A DNA stretch of 64,000 bases from Mastigias papua (taxonomy: Eukaryota > Cnidaria > Scyphozoa > Rhizostomeae > Mastigiidae), in contig OZ025268.1 of NCBI GenBank assembly GCA_964019165.1, positions 7,439,517 to 7,503,516 of the forward strand, written 5' to 3'. Below are positions 54,201 through 63,610 of this stretch, piece by piece. A program made the translations under genes and the position numbers. Positions within the stretch are counted from its first letter, which is position 1. The number at the start of each line of letters is the position of its first letter. The notes under the pieces were generated by a model. It worked only from the letters and a program-made list of their open reading frames with translations. It did no database searches and was not told where the DNA came from.

Positions 54201-55445
54201 CATGTCCATGCTAACGTCTTATTGAGGAAAACCCGTTTTGTACAATGACTTTTGCAGAATCTACATTTTTATATGGTGAACTGCTATCAAAATGACGACT
54301 TTGGGTGTTTTGATCAGAGGACTAACACAAGGGCATCATATAAAATTGTTGTGAATTTGAACCAACCAGGCTGGAACTGACCTTGATATCAACCCGAGTA
54401 GTGTTCTCTTGACATGCCATCTGAAAATTTCGAATACATTGGCAGTCGTTCATACACATTAGTAAATGTGTTCGCTTTCAAGTTTCAGCAGTTATATACA
54501 AGAAGGATATTACGCGTATAGAACTGATTGGCAGTATTGCAAACTACTTTATTCAACTATAGCTCTCCATGGTCAATGCCCGATTACCTCCTATGCAAGC
54601 AAAATCGTAGGATCTCAGCACTACAGTTTGTTATCGCAATTCGTAATTTGGAGAGTTGTTTCATAGAGCTGTTGTTATTTCGATTGCTCTATCATTGCAA
54701 CTCAAGGAAACACTGCCTAATTCCTCTTTGAAGTCTTAACTATCCGTACCTACCTTAATTCATTAAGTTTTCGCGCTGCCAAGCTGCGCAAATAATTGGT
54801 TGCCCGAAAATACTTAGTTTTCGCGCATTTTGCTGCGCGAAAATTTGATGTGCACGAAATATTTCCTTTCAGGAGGTGCGCGGAAATTAGATTGCGCGAA
54901 ATCGCAAGCGTGGAAAAACAAGATGATCTGCATGTAAATCGATTTTTCAATTTGTCAGGGTATTGCCCGTTAAACATTTTATTCGTCATCACTAGCTTAT
55001 CTTATCTTATTGATGTGAACGTGACAAATGTGAAAAATATATCTAGAGTTGCATATGACATGTCTTATATTGTTTTCCTTCGCTATTTTGTGCGCGAAAA
55101 TTAGATGTATGCGAAATCCAGGTGCCCGAAAATTGAATGCGCGAAAAAAGATCCGCATAATTTAAACTCATGCGAAAATTCCATGAATTAAAGTTGTGGC
55201 TGCTGTCTTCATATTCTGAATTTTTATACATGCTTGCATTTAGCCTAGAGAGAAATATCTCCATGACATGGAATAGTGAGCTGTATTCATGTAATTTTTG
55301 TCAATGCTTACAACATCCTTTCCTTCTAGCAGTTTTCGAAGATATCAATGAATCAAGTCGCTTGTTGGGAAAAGCGCACCAAAAGAAAGGATCAAAGAAG
55401 GAAAGAGGTTGTGGCTGTGGACCAGATCGTTGCTCCGTCTTGTGA
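45292..55445 (+). CDS. small protein with CBM20/48-like beta-sandwich and C-terminal CaaX box (3 exons)
   Basis: Exons 45292-45703, 53361-53375 (15 bp) and 55333-55445 chain in phase 1 to 179 residues. Residues about 17-105 (CTFHWRQEYDCPEIISVEVV ... FPLER ... FSTKLNLPKRTYQFIFRIED) follow the order of AMPK-beta and starch-binding (CBM48/CBM20) modules: an FRW-type strand, a V.L.G-type strand, a PLER-type turn, then LP...YQFKF and an acidic turn. The C-terminus KKERGCGCGPDRCSVL ends in CSVL, a CaaX box of geranylgeranylation type, with two more Cys that could be palmitoylated. A membrane-tethered glycan- or protein-binding protein is inferred. The 15-bp exon is weak; exon 1 also joins exon 3 directly in phase (174 residues). 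The BEL/Pao element sits in the large first intron. AATAAA is at 55560-55565. Confidence 0.5.
45880..46012 (+). repeat. dispersed repeat R3, copy 1
   Basis: Shares TCAAGAATTTTAAG, TTAAGGCTGG and CCAGGCTGAAG in order with 56862-56987 in the same orientation. It is non-coding. Confidence 0.6.
46348..46549 (-). repeat. 3' LTR of the BEL/Pao element
   Basis: 202 bp, no differences found from the LTR at 51045-51246 on visual comparison. On the element strand it starts TGTGATGATTTTC and ends TATCACA. Confidence 0.93.
46563..51011 (-). CDS. BEL/Pao Gag-Pol polyprotein, 1482 aa, single frame
   Basis: Encodes the proteins for retrotransposition. In order: N-terminal gag with a coiled coil and a DUF1759-type capsid part (ITKYDGDPLRWLEFWEQF, about 170-320); three Cys/His knuckles (about 383-445); a DUF1758-type aspartic protease with LLDSGSG (Asp486); reverse transcriptase with VRIVYDASAKER, IGDIKKAFLQI and LYCDDF (Tyr896-Asp899); a Pao/A17 segment (FDPLGIGSPV); an integrase H2C2 finger (about 1070-1110); an integrase core with Asp1145, Asp1207 and Glu1254; and a DUF5641-type tail (KPGAIVLIQQEG). 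Between WDSWVRSIKRHPKL and EPILLPRDH (about residue 1042), where BEL/Pao proteins carry RNase H and a connection of some 300 residues, only a few residues remain, with the frame kept. There are no stops or frameshifts. Confidence 0.93.
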   Translation of the reverse strand: MIEGEERNETETTGAVGPDVHVGYAAEPTQQLNNDHLAEIWGIKSVGAKIKETQQKKEVTKLTLDMMNDSLKDVLRRKRKTELERTIARISDRIKALRECNAELESLMIQAGNPPQEVAALNYQNEVGLDVYLDMQSVVEEMLETCEPQKQEQKGSDVDTDKKPLDAKLIKLPITKYDGDPLRWLEFWEQFDIAVHSRKLENVIKFSYLREYLSGKAAAVLKGIPIKSENYKIAIERLKKEYGSDAKVRSAHIKAIRDIQSVQSISNLPKLRQFYEVVATNYASLESMGYKDHVLCLVEETIMKLPRIARYEITKEDREWTKWGFDKFLEKFWDYLRACEDIEPIQSIPAERDTGKRETPRFYSGKPKSESSTILSTTSHTRSCVYCNDTGHCSTDCTKLKGSQERKAFLQHTHRCYNCTGTKHLSKDCRSTRNCAHCNERHHTSICLKKAKTLQKEPSLHITNGPVAYQTVQAKIGGILCRALLDSGSGQSYVSREHARKLDIRPCREESRVIGTVNGDMNVQCPIYELEVQGIGEWSKTEFKTQFARLNVSVLSTVPNVHPEIAKENYIHLHDIKFSDISVKEALPIHAILGVKDYAHIKMGNIRKGKDGDPIAEETALGWTLMGHLYESKEQKTNINLAIDKETTIQEDSRRLWDLDVLGIKDDEEMYAEFKDSIKQNEDGRYCVKLPWKQGSYFLPDNRTLAEQRVRSQLKRMSKQPELLKEYDNIIRQQEEQGIIEPVPEKPDGDRIHYIPHHCVVREQAESTKVRIVYDASAKERKYARSLNDCLHIGPALQPLLYDILIRVRLHKSVLIGDIKKAFLQIEVVPEDRDALRFLWVESIKDEPPKIRELRFNRVIFGAGPSPFLLNATLQHHIKKYDTDPAFVKQVLKSLYCDDFVGVSNSTEELVELKIKLEQRLKEGKFEMHKWKSNDPSLREICATEEASMTKVLGIQWNTSTDNMSVNFSHVVENENSLTQRGLLRTTASIFDPLGIGSPVTISAKIIYHEVCLKRLGWDTQIPSDQARLWDSWVRSIKRHPKLQHNRCVIKHLDEPILLPRDHLFTTLVIKDAHRKVLHLGVSTTLAEVRQKYWVPKGRQVVKKILKNCQRCKILSAKPLPSAATSALPECRVKSGHAFETIGVDFAGPFYCSNGRKTIKAYITLFTCATSRAVHIEAATDMSVNTFKQSLRSFITRRGMPSRIISDNAQTFKSAAKWLKKLKNSEEVNNFLESKGINWQFNVARAPWWGGFFERLIGLVKSCLMKILGRAKISFKEFKECLLDVEATLNNRPLTYLDEEFGPEALTPNHLIHGRRIPTLAWEEPESDNEIDATRRWKHLQKQLQHFWKRWNREYVSSLREHHHLNSRTTKNSLKPGAIVLIQQEGVSKSRWKLGRVDRLIEGKDGIIRGAVLKVVSNDRIYTVERPIQRLCLLELYAEESNVKGTIPDQTEALRRSTRDAAAVANVKIKNIRDISENQDFV
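51045..51246 (-). repeat. 5' LTR of the BEL/Pao element
   Basis: 202 bp, apparently identical to the 3' LTR. The Gag-Pol ATG lies only 33 bases downstream, so the leader between LTR and ORF is very short. Confidence 0.93.
52323..52880 (+). pseudogene. unidentified coding-like remnant, two frames
   Basis: An open frame at 52323-52625 (segment LEASHFYVNFKQEMLQHYWK) is followed after a stop by a second coding-like stretch at about 52660-52880 in another frame (HKFIERSMISEHGMRNHRDL). The amino-acid composition looks protein-like rather than random, and the two parts may derive from one broken gene or retroposed copy. I do not recognise the family. It lies within intron 1 of the CBM-like gene. 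Confidence 0.3.
53464..53488 (+). repeat. G-rich tandem (GGGGGCA)n, potential G-quadruplex
   Basis: Four runs of four to five G separated by two-base TA or CA linkers. They are followed by a complementary C-rich patch (CTTCCCCTCCTGCCC). Confidence 0.6.
54754..55193. repeat. MITE with repeated TGCGCGAAAA motif
   Basis: CTTAATTCATTAAG at the left mirrors the right end CCATGAATTAAAG with small differences. GCGCGAAAA or its complement TTTTCGCGC recurs about ten times, mostly near both ends, each followed by a short AT stretch. It is non-coding, about 440 bp, just upstream of the last exon of the CBM-like gene. Confidence 0.7.
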
Positions 55446-55559
55446 GTCCATCACAAGACAGTTGACACAGATTTCTATTTATATGCATATGTAGTATGTG
55501 CAGACTACTTCTCAAAGGAAATATTGTACATGAAGAATTATCTATGTGTCGCACTTACA

Positions 55560-55565
55560 AATAAA
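55560..55565 (+). terminator. candidate polyadenylation signal of the CBM-like gene
   Basis: AATAAA 115 bp after the stop codon at 55443-55445. It supports 55333-55445 being a real last exon. Confidence 0.5.
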
Positions 55566-56452
55566 GCCCAGAGATATTTTTGTTATATCATTGATGGTTT
55601 TGTACTGTTTTTTACGACTATTCCTTTACTGAATTGCTGCCAATTTATACCCGCGTTAATTAGGTTTCATTTGGTTTTTCCCCCACTTCTTGCAGTCAGT
55701 ATGTATAGAAATATCTTTGAAGCATATTTGAAATTTATGACTGATTTTTGTGGTCATATACAGCAAGTTGTAAACCATTTATTAAGGCCCCCCGTTTATT
55801 AGCTTGTAGAAATATTTTGTTGTTGTTATCCCCTCGTTTGTTGAGACCTCCTCCCCGTTTGTTAGGAACCGAAGATTACTTCTTTCATGAATCTTTTTTG
55901 AAATAATCTTATTTCCAGCTCAGTTTCAAGAAAGTGGCTTTCATATCTGATTTCCATGGGTTAATTTTGGTACTCATTACTCTATCAGTGACTTGATCAG
56001 CAAAAAACGAGCTCCTTCGTAAAGAAATGCGTTATTCTTCAAAAAGTTTTCTAGAGTAGGTTGCTGTCGTCAACCGGTTTCCCATCATCAGCATATACAA
56101 CTTTGTTTCCAATTTCCAATGCCAAAATTTGACATAGAATCTGGTTGACACACTTTTGTAAAATTTTGTCTGATCCTAAAATTTCTTTCCGTTTTTCTGT
56201 TTGTTATAACCTGTTGTAAATCAGCGTAGGAAAGTGGAAACAACATATGAACATATAGCATGCATCATGAACATAACACGATCTCAACCAACTAAAAATA
56301 TATGGCGCATGATACATAAGGATATGTGCCTTACAATTATTTTCGTATGATAACAATAATTATTCATCACTGCAAAATACAAAACAGCTGTAAAAGTGAC
56401 CAAAAGATCCTTTTTCACGGCCATCTAAATAGTAAAACGGCCAGATTCTTTA

Positions 56453-56478
56453 CATCTGGCCGTGAGAACGGCCAGATG
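56453..56478. repeat. perfect 10-bp stem-loop
   Basis: CATCTGGCCG (56453-56462), loop TGAGAA, CGGCCAGATG (56469-56478). Further ACGGCCA/ACGGCCAGAT copies lie just upstream (56416-56445), so the motif is repeated locally. Confidence 0.7.
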
Positions 56479-56861
56479 GTACCGATGTAAAAGCAAATTT
56501 TCAATTAACAATTAACAAATTAACAAGTGTAAAAATTAACAAACAAATGATCAGAACATAACGGTGTATTGCACTTTTTAGCACCACCGTAGAAAAGTGA
56601 ATTGCATATGAAGGTAAAGCGGTAACTGAGCCCAGAAATGACATCTACAATTGATTTGGTCCAGTAAAAGTAGAAGCCCTTCCCGTTTAACCTTCTTTCT
56701 CTAGGGCGCTGTAAAAATTAACAAACACAGGCAGGCTGAGTTTCAAAAATAACTTTAAAAATCGGTGTTTGAGAGAAAATCTTTAATTGAACCGGAACAA
56801 AATACTAACAACATTATCCATCTCTCAAAAGTATTTAACTAAAATTTCAATTTCTCGTCTC

Positions 56862-56987
56862 ATAGTTGCCTTGTTGCTATAGCAAATTTCAAGAATTTTA
56901 AGAAGCACTTAAGGCTGGGTTCGACAAAATATTAAGAAGCAACCAGGCTGAAGGGAGAAAGTTCGTTTCTTATGTAAAAAACGTGTA
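56862..56987 (+). repeat. dispersed repeat R3, copy 2
   Basis: Matches 45880-46012 in order and orientation (TCAAGAATTTTAAG, TTAAGGCTGGGTT, CCAGGCTGAAGG). Confidence 0.6.
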
Positions 56988-57043
56988 ATCCTAGAATGAC
57001 TTCCATTTCCCCCTGAAGCTCGATACTGAAATTAAGAGGCTTG

Positions 57044-57215
57044 GAAAAGTAGATAAGCACATATAAAATGTCAATTTCCACGCAAGCCCATCATCTCTTT
57101 TATTGTATTTGTATAGATTTATTTTGTTAAACGATGTATTCAAGTGTTATGTGTAGATGTAGTGCACTAAGTCATGAAAAAGCTAAGAAAGTTCCAATAT
57201 TGGGCCAAGAATAGT
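57044..57215 (+). repeat. dispersed repeat R1, copy 2
   Basis: Shares with 5710-5950 the phrases AATTTCCACG, CCATCATCTCTTTT and CATGAAAAAGC, in the same order and orientation. Confidence 0.65.
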
Positions 57216-57424
57216 CTGGTAACAAAATATGTATAACGACAGTGATTACAACGTTTGCAGACACCAGGATAATGACGTCGTCAAAAGGAAGCTTTTCCTT
57301 CCCCTCGTGCTAAAGCATCGAGAATCAATCACACCCCTCCCCCTACTGGATAACTTCATGTATGTATGGCCCCTTACGTCATAGTGCAGTTCTGTTACCA
57401 CTCCTTTTCAAGGACCGCAGCAAA

Positions 57425-60400
57425 ATGGCGGACTGGACTGAATATTTCTCTCGAGCAAGGCAGCCCTCAAATCTAGAAGAAGCGAAAAGAGCAATACAAG
57501 ATTTTGCATCTAAACATAGAGAAGTTGGGCGCAATATTGTGTTGGTTACGGTAGGTGTTCGCATTCATTAATTCTTTCACGTCAGCTACGATAATTTATA
57601 ATAATAATTCCGCATGTTGACGATGCCGTAGAATAAATTATCCGGGAAGACTTCGCATAGATTATCTGATTGAATAGATCTTGCAATTAGGAAACGTAAT
57701 TAGGAATAGAAACATGTGTTATATTTTGAAAGCTGCTTATATGGAAACATTCCTGTAGATATTCGCTTTTTCTAAAACGTTGTCCACTTATAGTGGTTTG
57801 TGAATTTGACTGACTTGTTTGTAGCATGGCGATTTTACTTAGTACGTTAGGCCAACATGGCAAAACAAAGCGTCACATGGCTGTAGGCATAAGGGCAGTA
57901 CCGGTGTACACAGGAGGTAACGAATGTCAACCAGATATGGAAAGATATGAAAAAGCAAAAGGTACTAGATAATTGAGTCGTGTTGAAGTTGAAAATTATA
58001 AGTTCCTGCGCCTTTATTGATAACTTTATCAACAGACAGCGCTCCCTACACATCGGAGTAATGTACCTACAGGTGTAATAGATGTCTAACGTGCGGTGTA
58101 GTAAATGTTTCGGAGGAAAACTAAAAATGAATACAGTTTCTTAAGTACTTGTCTTTTACTCTATTACCTGGACTTAGATGTCGATGATATACTAAGGTTA
58201 TACCGCAGGCAACGGAAGGGTTTCTCTTGCCGAATATCCTAACGAGAAACGAAGGAATGAGGTCAATTTCACAGTCACTTAATGCTTGTAAGCGTTTGAT
58301 CTGCCACAGCCTATTGTCTATGTAATCTAAAATATGATAGCATTATGTATCGATGTTTTTAGAAGATGAGCCCAAATTTGACATTTTATGCTTTTTGCTT
58401 GCCAAAAATTTTTTTCTCATACTTTTACACAAAACCCTGTCAGCCTGTCACATAAAACGAACTAAGAGAATATGATCAATATGTTATTGGTTGCTTACTA
58501 GTGAATTTGCTGGTTTTCCAGGGCTCATGAAGTTTCCTCAGTTCCTGTTTGAAAGTGGCAATTCAGGGGCTCATTGAAAATTCCATTCCACACCTTACCC
58601 ACAGAATAGAGAGGAGTTTGTTTTGGAGATTGCTAGCTTTGACCTTGGGATATCCAGATCTAACTGATTCCTTGTTGGGTACATGTTTTGTTATAGATGA
58701 AATTTTGTTAGCTTTTTCATGATTTCAGTAGTGAAACTTTCTTAAGACTGTCTGACAAGACAAGTTGAATTTGCATGAACCTACAGTGTTACATAGAAAA
58801 CAGAGGGACACAACACAAATGTTACACTGTACTACATAGATTACCATGAGAAATCTATACAAATTATGTGAACATGATGATTATCTTGGGTGACAATTGG
58901 AATTTTAAAGGTATATGACTTAGCAACTTTCTTAAAGGCCTCAGAAATCCTGTACTAAACTTTCTTAACTTTTTTACCAATCAAGTTCTACTTTCTCGTA
59001 AACCACTTGCTTATAAAAGGAACTGAGTTCTAGTGTTAAGTCTCCCTCTTAGATCATCTGGGCAAAAACCATTATGCTGTAGATCATTATTGCCCTGCCA
59101 TATTCCATTACTTATGAGACTGTCTGCCAATTGCAGTTCACCCCATCTTTTATCCTGGAGCTCTCTATCAAACTTTTTACTCTATTTTGTAGATGTTGAG
59201 GGAATCAAATGTCTACAAACTGTAATTCTATCCCTTTAGACTTCATACTGGTAGACCTCTAGACTTGCCACTTTTTCATTTTACAACCAGCTTTTGTGCA
59301 TACTCTGGCATGTGATGTTGAAATTGAGGCTGGAGACGGCATAGATAAAAAGAAGACAGTTTTTGCTGGTGGATGTAAGAACACTGGTACATAACTAAAA
59401 CTTAGCATAATGTAATGCGCATATCCAAAAATAGAATAACAGAAATATCAATCAATTATAATCGTGAGGAATTCTGATTGTAGTCTCAACAGACACAGGT
59501 GTATTGAATAGAATTTGGTCGTGAAATGAAATAAGTGGCAGATCTAGAGGTATGCCAGTATGGAAAGGTAGAATTTTGTTATTTTTGAACCAAACCCCCC
59601 AGGTGAAATGAAGGTTTCTAGATTTTAATGTTCTCTAGCTTCTATTGGTACCAGTTACAAAGAAGCATGTCATTAAGGAAGTAAAAGCATTGCAAATTAT
59701 GTCTTATTTTACATGATCCATTTAATATCAGCTCCTTACTGCACATGTTTTAATACAATGGTATATGGAGGTCAAAGGTATAACAGAAAATAGTAGATAA
59801 AAAGAGCATGCTTGGGAACAGCTCCTTGTCATATGAATTAGTGTGGAGCCAATACTTACCACTGTCACTAACCAAAGTGTCTGAAATCTGTCACTAACCA
59901 ATCAAGATTTTATGTGAATAAGGATAAATTATATTTCTGCTGTAATAAGCTAATTTAGCTTTTAGGCACATACTGATCCTTCCTATGTATACTCAAGGGT
60001 TGAAAATGGCTTGTAGGATTGGCAGCAGCACTGCCAGGCAATATTCGATGATAATTCCTTGCAGGACATTTTGACCAGTTTTGCAAGAGTGTTGTGCTTA
60101 ATCTGGAGAACCAAACTTGAAATATAACTTGTCATTGCATAAAATTTTGTTATTGCTTAGCAGGAAATTTACAAACTTTTATGTTTGTTGTCAGGAAGGT
60201 AAATTTTTTGAAGCCTGCCTTGTATATAGTTATGCCTCATTTACTAGCTAAGAGGGTATTTTTGGGTGCTTTTTAAGGTTTCCAAAACACTTGGCTAGAA
60301 AACGAGGAGTTTATGAATAAACATGTAGAAACAAGCTTTTAGCTGGGAAAATCTATTGTTGCTGTTTAGGTACTGATTAATTTTGAGTACTAAGTTTATC

Positions 60401-63400
60401 AATTCCAATGCATTATTCTTGTACATTTTTTTAGAGTGGAGGTACCACAGTGCCACTTGAAAGCAATACTGTTCGATTTGTGGATAATTTTAGTCAGGGA
60501 ACTAGAGGGGCTGCATCTGCGGAGTATCCTTTGTGTGTAGATAACTTTTTTGGGAATCTTATTGTTTTGCCATCAAATTCATGTGTAAATGTGAGAAGAG
60601 GTTTTCTGTTTAAATATACAACCTTGCCAGTTAAAGTTCATATCCTTGCCATTGATACCAAGACATGGCTACAGGATTTTTGGAAATACTAGCCAGTAGG
60701 CTGTGAAGTGATGAATTTTAGAGCGTTAGCAACCATTAGGACTAAGATATTTGGCAATGTATATTTAGACCACATGCACTATTTTATCAAGTATATGGTT
60801 GCAATGTGTGCTTGATAGGATCAAGTGTTGAGTTAAAAAACAGGTTAAATCACATAAATTTTGAAGGTCCATAATGGAAGCATATTAGATAATATGAAAT
60901 TCCTTTTTGCACTAGCCATCATCTTTCTCAGACTGTGGCTTATTCTACTGTAATATTTTAGCCCCTTTTGCTGATAAATAAAGCTCAAAGTAAATAAATT
61001 TAATATACAAAGATCACTGATTGACTAGCTGATGTATCTATCTGACAACACTTTAGTGAATATTTGTTATTATCTTCAAATTCAGTATAACATTTCTTGC
61101 TTATTCCATATTATTGAATTTTCAATCTTTGATGTCTTTTCAATAGGAATTATGCTGATATTGTAAAAGCTCTTTTAGCTTCTCACTCTTTTTTGCCCCT
61201 TTTTCCATTAGACCCCCTTCAAACCATGCATATTTGCAATAAGCTCCCTCTTTTTAGCCTTGCAGTATTGTGTAAAAGAATTAATGTGAAATAAGATGCA
61301 TATATTTATAGAGGGGCATAATTTGTAATGTGTTAAGTTGCTTACTTCTATTAACTTTCTAAATTAGCCCCCTTTGTCAGCCCCCCTCCTCTTGAAGACC
61401 AAAGATGTAATAAGTCCTCTGGTATCTTATTAGGGCTTTTACTGTAGAAGTACTGATGCTTGTTCAAGATAAATTATTTCAGTTTAAAATCTGTTGCAAA
61501 ATGCACTCATATCTCAGTGTTTAGCTCGAACTTTTTTGTGTGAGACTAGGGTGGTATTTATTTGTTTATTCCATTTTTATGTTGAAAAATGAACCTTTGT
61601 CGTTTCCAACAGTATTTTCTCAGAACGAATTTGATAGTCATTGCATTTTATCACCTATGAATATACTTAACAATTTTGCAAGATATTTCTTACAATACGG
61701 TTATGCAGTCATCTTTCTGCACAGACAGCGATCCCTTGAACCTTTCTGTAGGCATTTTGAAGGCCATAATGCATTGGATTTGTTGGAAATCCAGGTTGGA
61801 CAGAATGGTAGTTACTCTTTGTCAGGTAAGATATGAGGTTTTGTGTTTGTGTGATCTATTGTTGATACTTTTTTACATTCGCACAGAAATTTGCAAATGT
61901 GTGCAAGCAAAGCGGAAATTAAGTGAGAGAATGTTTATACACAACTTAGGAACTCGTTGAAATCTTTCAGAGATTTGAATACAGGTTTTTTTTGTAGGAG
62001 AAGTGTTTGCCTAGTACTGAAACTTTCTTAGCTGCTTCATGATTTCAGCATTGAAACTTTCTAAGAGTTCCTTAGGAAGAATAGCTGAGTTTGCGTAGAA
62101 CTGCAGTTTTATACAGACAGGCAGACATTACACAACCATAGCACGCTACAAATTAAGCAAATCACTGTCTTGCGTAAATATTGAAACTTTTAAGGAAACC
62201 GAGAAGCCGAGTATTGAACTTTCTTAACTTTTGAGCAGTCAATTACGACTTTCTTATAAACCTCAATATAAACGTGCATATTTTAATGTTGCCTCGAGAT
62301 TTTTTGTATTTGAATATGAAAATAACTCTTCATGAACATAAAGTATGAACTGATACTTTTTATCCCCAATATTTCAACTCTGTTGTGAATTGAAGCTAAT
62401 CTTCAATCGTAGCCTTGCCCAATACTGTTGATCAAGAGCTAACATGATCAGTGATGCTAAGACGAAATCGTCCATGGCATAGCCTTAACTAGACATTTAT
62501 TTCGTGATTGCATACCATTACTAGAAATGATTGCGCCAGTTTCAAGTCAAGAGTGGGGTTGAATGGAAGAGATTTCAATGAAATTTTAGGAGTTGTTATA
62601 GCCCCATGTTCTTCCAAAGATATGCATTCCATTCTTCCCATTACCGCACGATTCACAGTCCTGCCATTCATTTCTGCTTCTAGTTGATGAGGCAAGAGCA
62701 CCTTGGCTTCATGATATTTTGCGGAAATATAAAGAGGTAGATTGTTTTTGAACTACTTATGTAGGTATATACACTCACAGACATATATGCGATATTCCCA
62801 ATAGTATTTTAACCCATTCAGTATTCTTTTGGTCTCATTCGATAACTGTTCTGTGGTTCGGTGAAATGATTGCCGCATTCGGTACGTTCTTTGTGTCACA
62901 AACCAGCCGGACATCAGACCATGGAAACCTATCATACCCCTAAGAAATTTCATTATGAGTCACCCCGCAGTATTTATCATAAACCAACTTTCAAACTTAG
63001 CAAGATATGTTTGCTCTTATGTGTCTCTGTACACATTGTATGTTTTTTGAATATGTATCTGTGTATGTTCCTTCGACTTCGTTAAGTATGACCTGAGTAT
63101 GATGGCTATTCCGAGTGTTTTTGCTTTGTCCTAGGTACAAAGTGCATGCCTGCTCCTTCAGATCGGTTTTCTAACCTTGTCAGATTATTTATTTCTACTG
63201 AAAACATCTGCCGAAGCTTTATCTCCATTTGGTGCATATACGATGTTCTACCTCGCTGCTGCTATATCAGACTTCTATATCCCTGAAAGCGAAATGGTGA
63301 GCGATTTGATAATTTCATGTTGTCACTTGATAATGTATTTTTTGCCATAAGCAAGTGGGTGTATTGAAGAAGATATCTTATCTTCAGGATTTTATCAATT

Positions 63401-63610
63401 TGATAGAATATGCAAATTTGGTCATAGATGAAGTAATTGTACACAATTTCTTTTCTTTCTTTCTTTAATTTCCTAGCTTTACTCTTTTAGCCTGAGCACA
63501 AAATCCAATCAAATGATGGAGTTTTACAGCTATCAATGCATCCAACTCCCAAGATGCTGTCACCCCTAGTGAAATACTGGGCAAAAGGAGCATTTGTTGT
63601 CTCCTTCAAG
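57425..63610 (+). CDS. PPCS: phosphopantothenate-cysteine ligase (PPCS), 3' part beyond the window
   Basis: Catalyses joining of cysteine to 4'-phosphopantothenate using a nucleoside triphosphate, the second dedicated step of coenzyme A synthesis, in the cytosol. Exons 57425-57550, 60435-60523, 61683-61825, 62684-62736, 63135-63296 and 63491-63610 chain in phase and give 231 residues. The human enzyme has 311, so roughly a quarter is missing past the right edge. Diagnostic segments are NIVLVT then [20 protein letters not shown] and [10 protein letters not shown] (nucleotide-binding loop), [55 protein letters not shown], and PEHKIQS with [20 protein letters not shown]. Start ATG 57425 (AAAATGGCGG) is a good initiation context and gives the expected N-terminal length. 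Intron 1 is 2.9 kb. Introns 1 and 3 carry copies of repeat R1. Confidence 0.95.
58705..59010 (-). repeat. dispersed repeat R1, copy 3
   Basis: Carries CTTTTTCATGATTTCAGTAG, ACACAAATGTTACACTG and ACTAAACTTTCTTAACTTTT. These match 62020-62270 directly and 5620-5960 in reverse complement. It lies in PPCS intron 1. Confidence 0.6.
61190..61445. repeat. fragment of G/C-rich MITE-like repeat
   Basis: Contains TAGACCCCCTTCAAACC, ATAAGCTCCCTC, TTAGCCCCCTTTGTCAGCCC and a terminal GGGCTTTTACTGTA. It resembles, in reverse complement, the GGGGGCTTATT-type repeats at 28428-28760. It lies in PPCS intron 2. Confidence 0.45.
62020..62270 (-). repeat. dispersed repeat R1, copy 4
   Basis: Matches copy 3 in order: GCTGCTTCATGATTTCAGCA, the ACTTTCTTAACTTTTGAG segment and TTACGACTTTCTTATAAACC. 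It lies in PPCS intron 3. Confidence 0.6.

Larger units (their letters stand above)
55446..57424. other. intergenic region between the CBM-like gene and PPCS
   Basis: Starts with the 3' UTR and AATAAA (55560-55565) of the CBM-like gene. It then holds a fragment of the G/C-rich TTATTAG repeat (about 55786-55876), a strong hairpin (56453-56478), repeat R3 copy 2 (56862-56987) and repeat R1 copy 2 (57044-57215). No gene is supported. Confidence 0.4.

Noticed and set aside
61540..61836. 98-codon frame starting at 61540 taken as a separate gene
   Set aside because: Its useful part is PPCS exon 3 (61683-61825), which joins the neighbouring exons in phase; the rest is intron.
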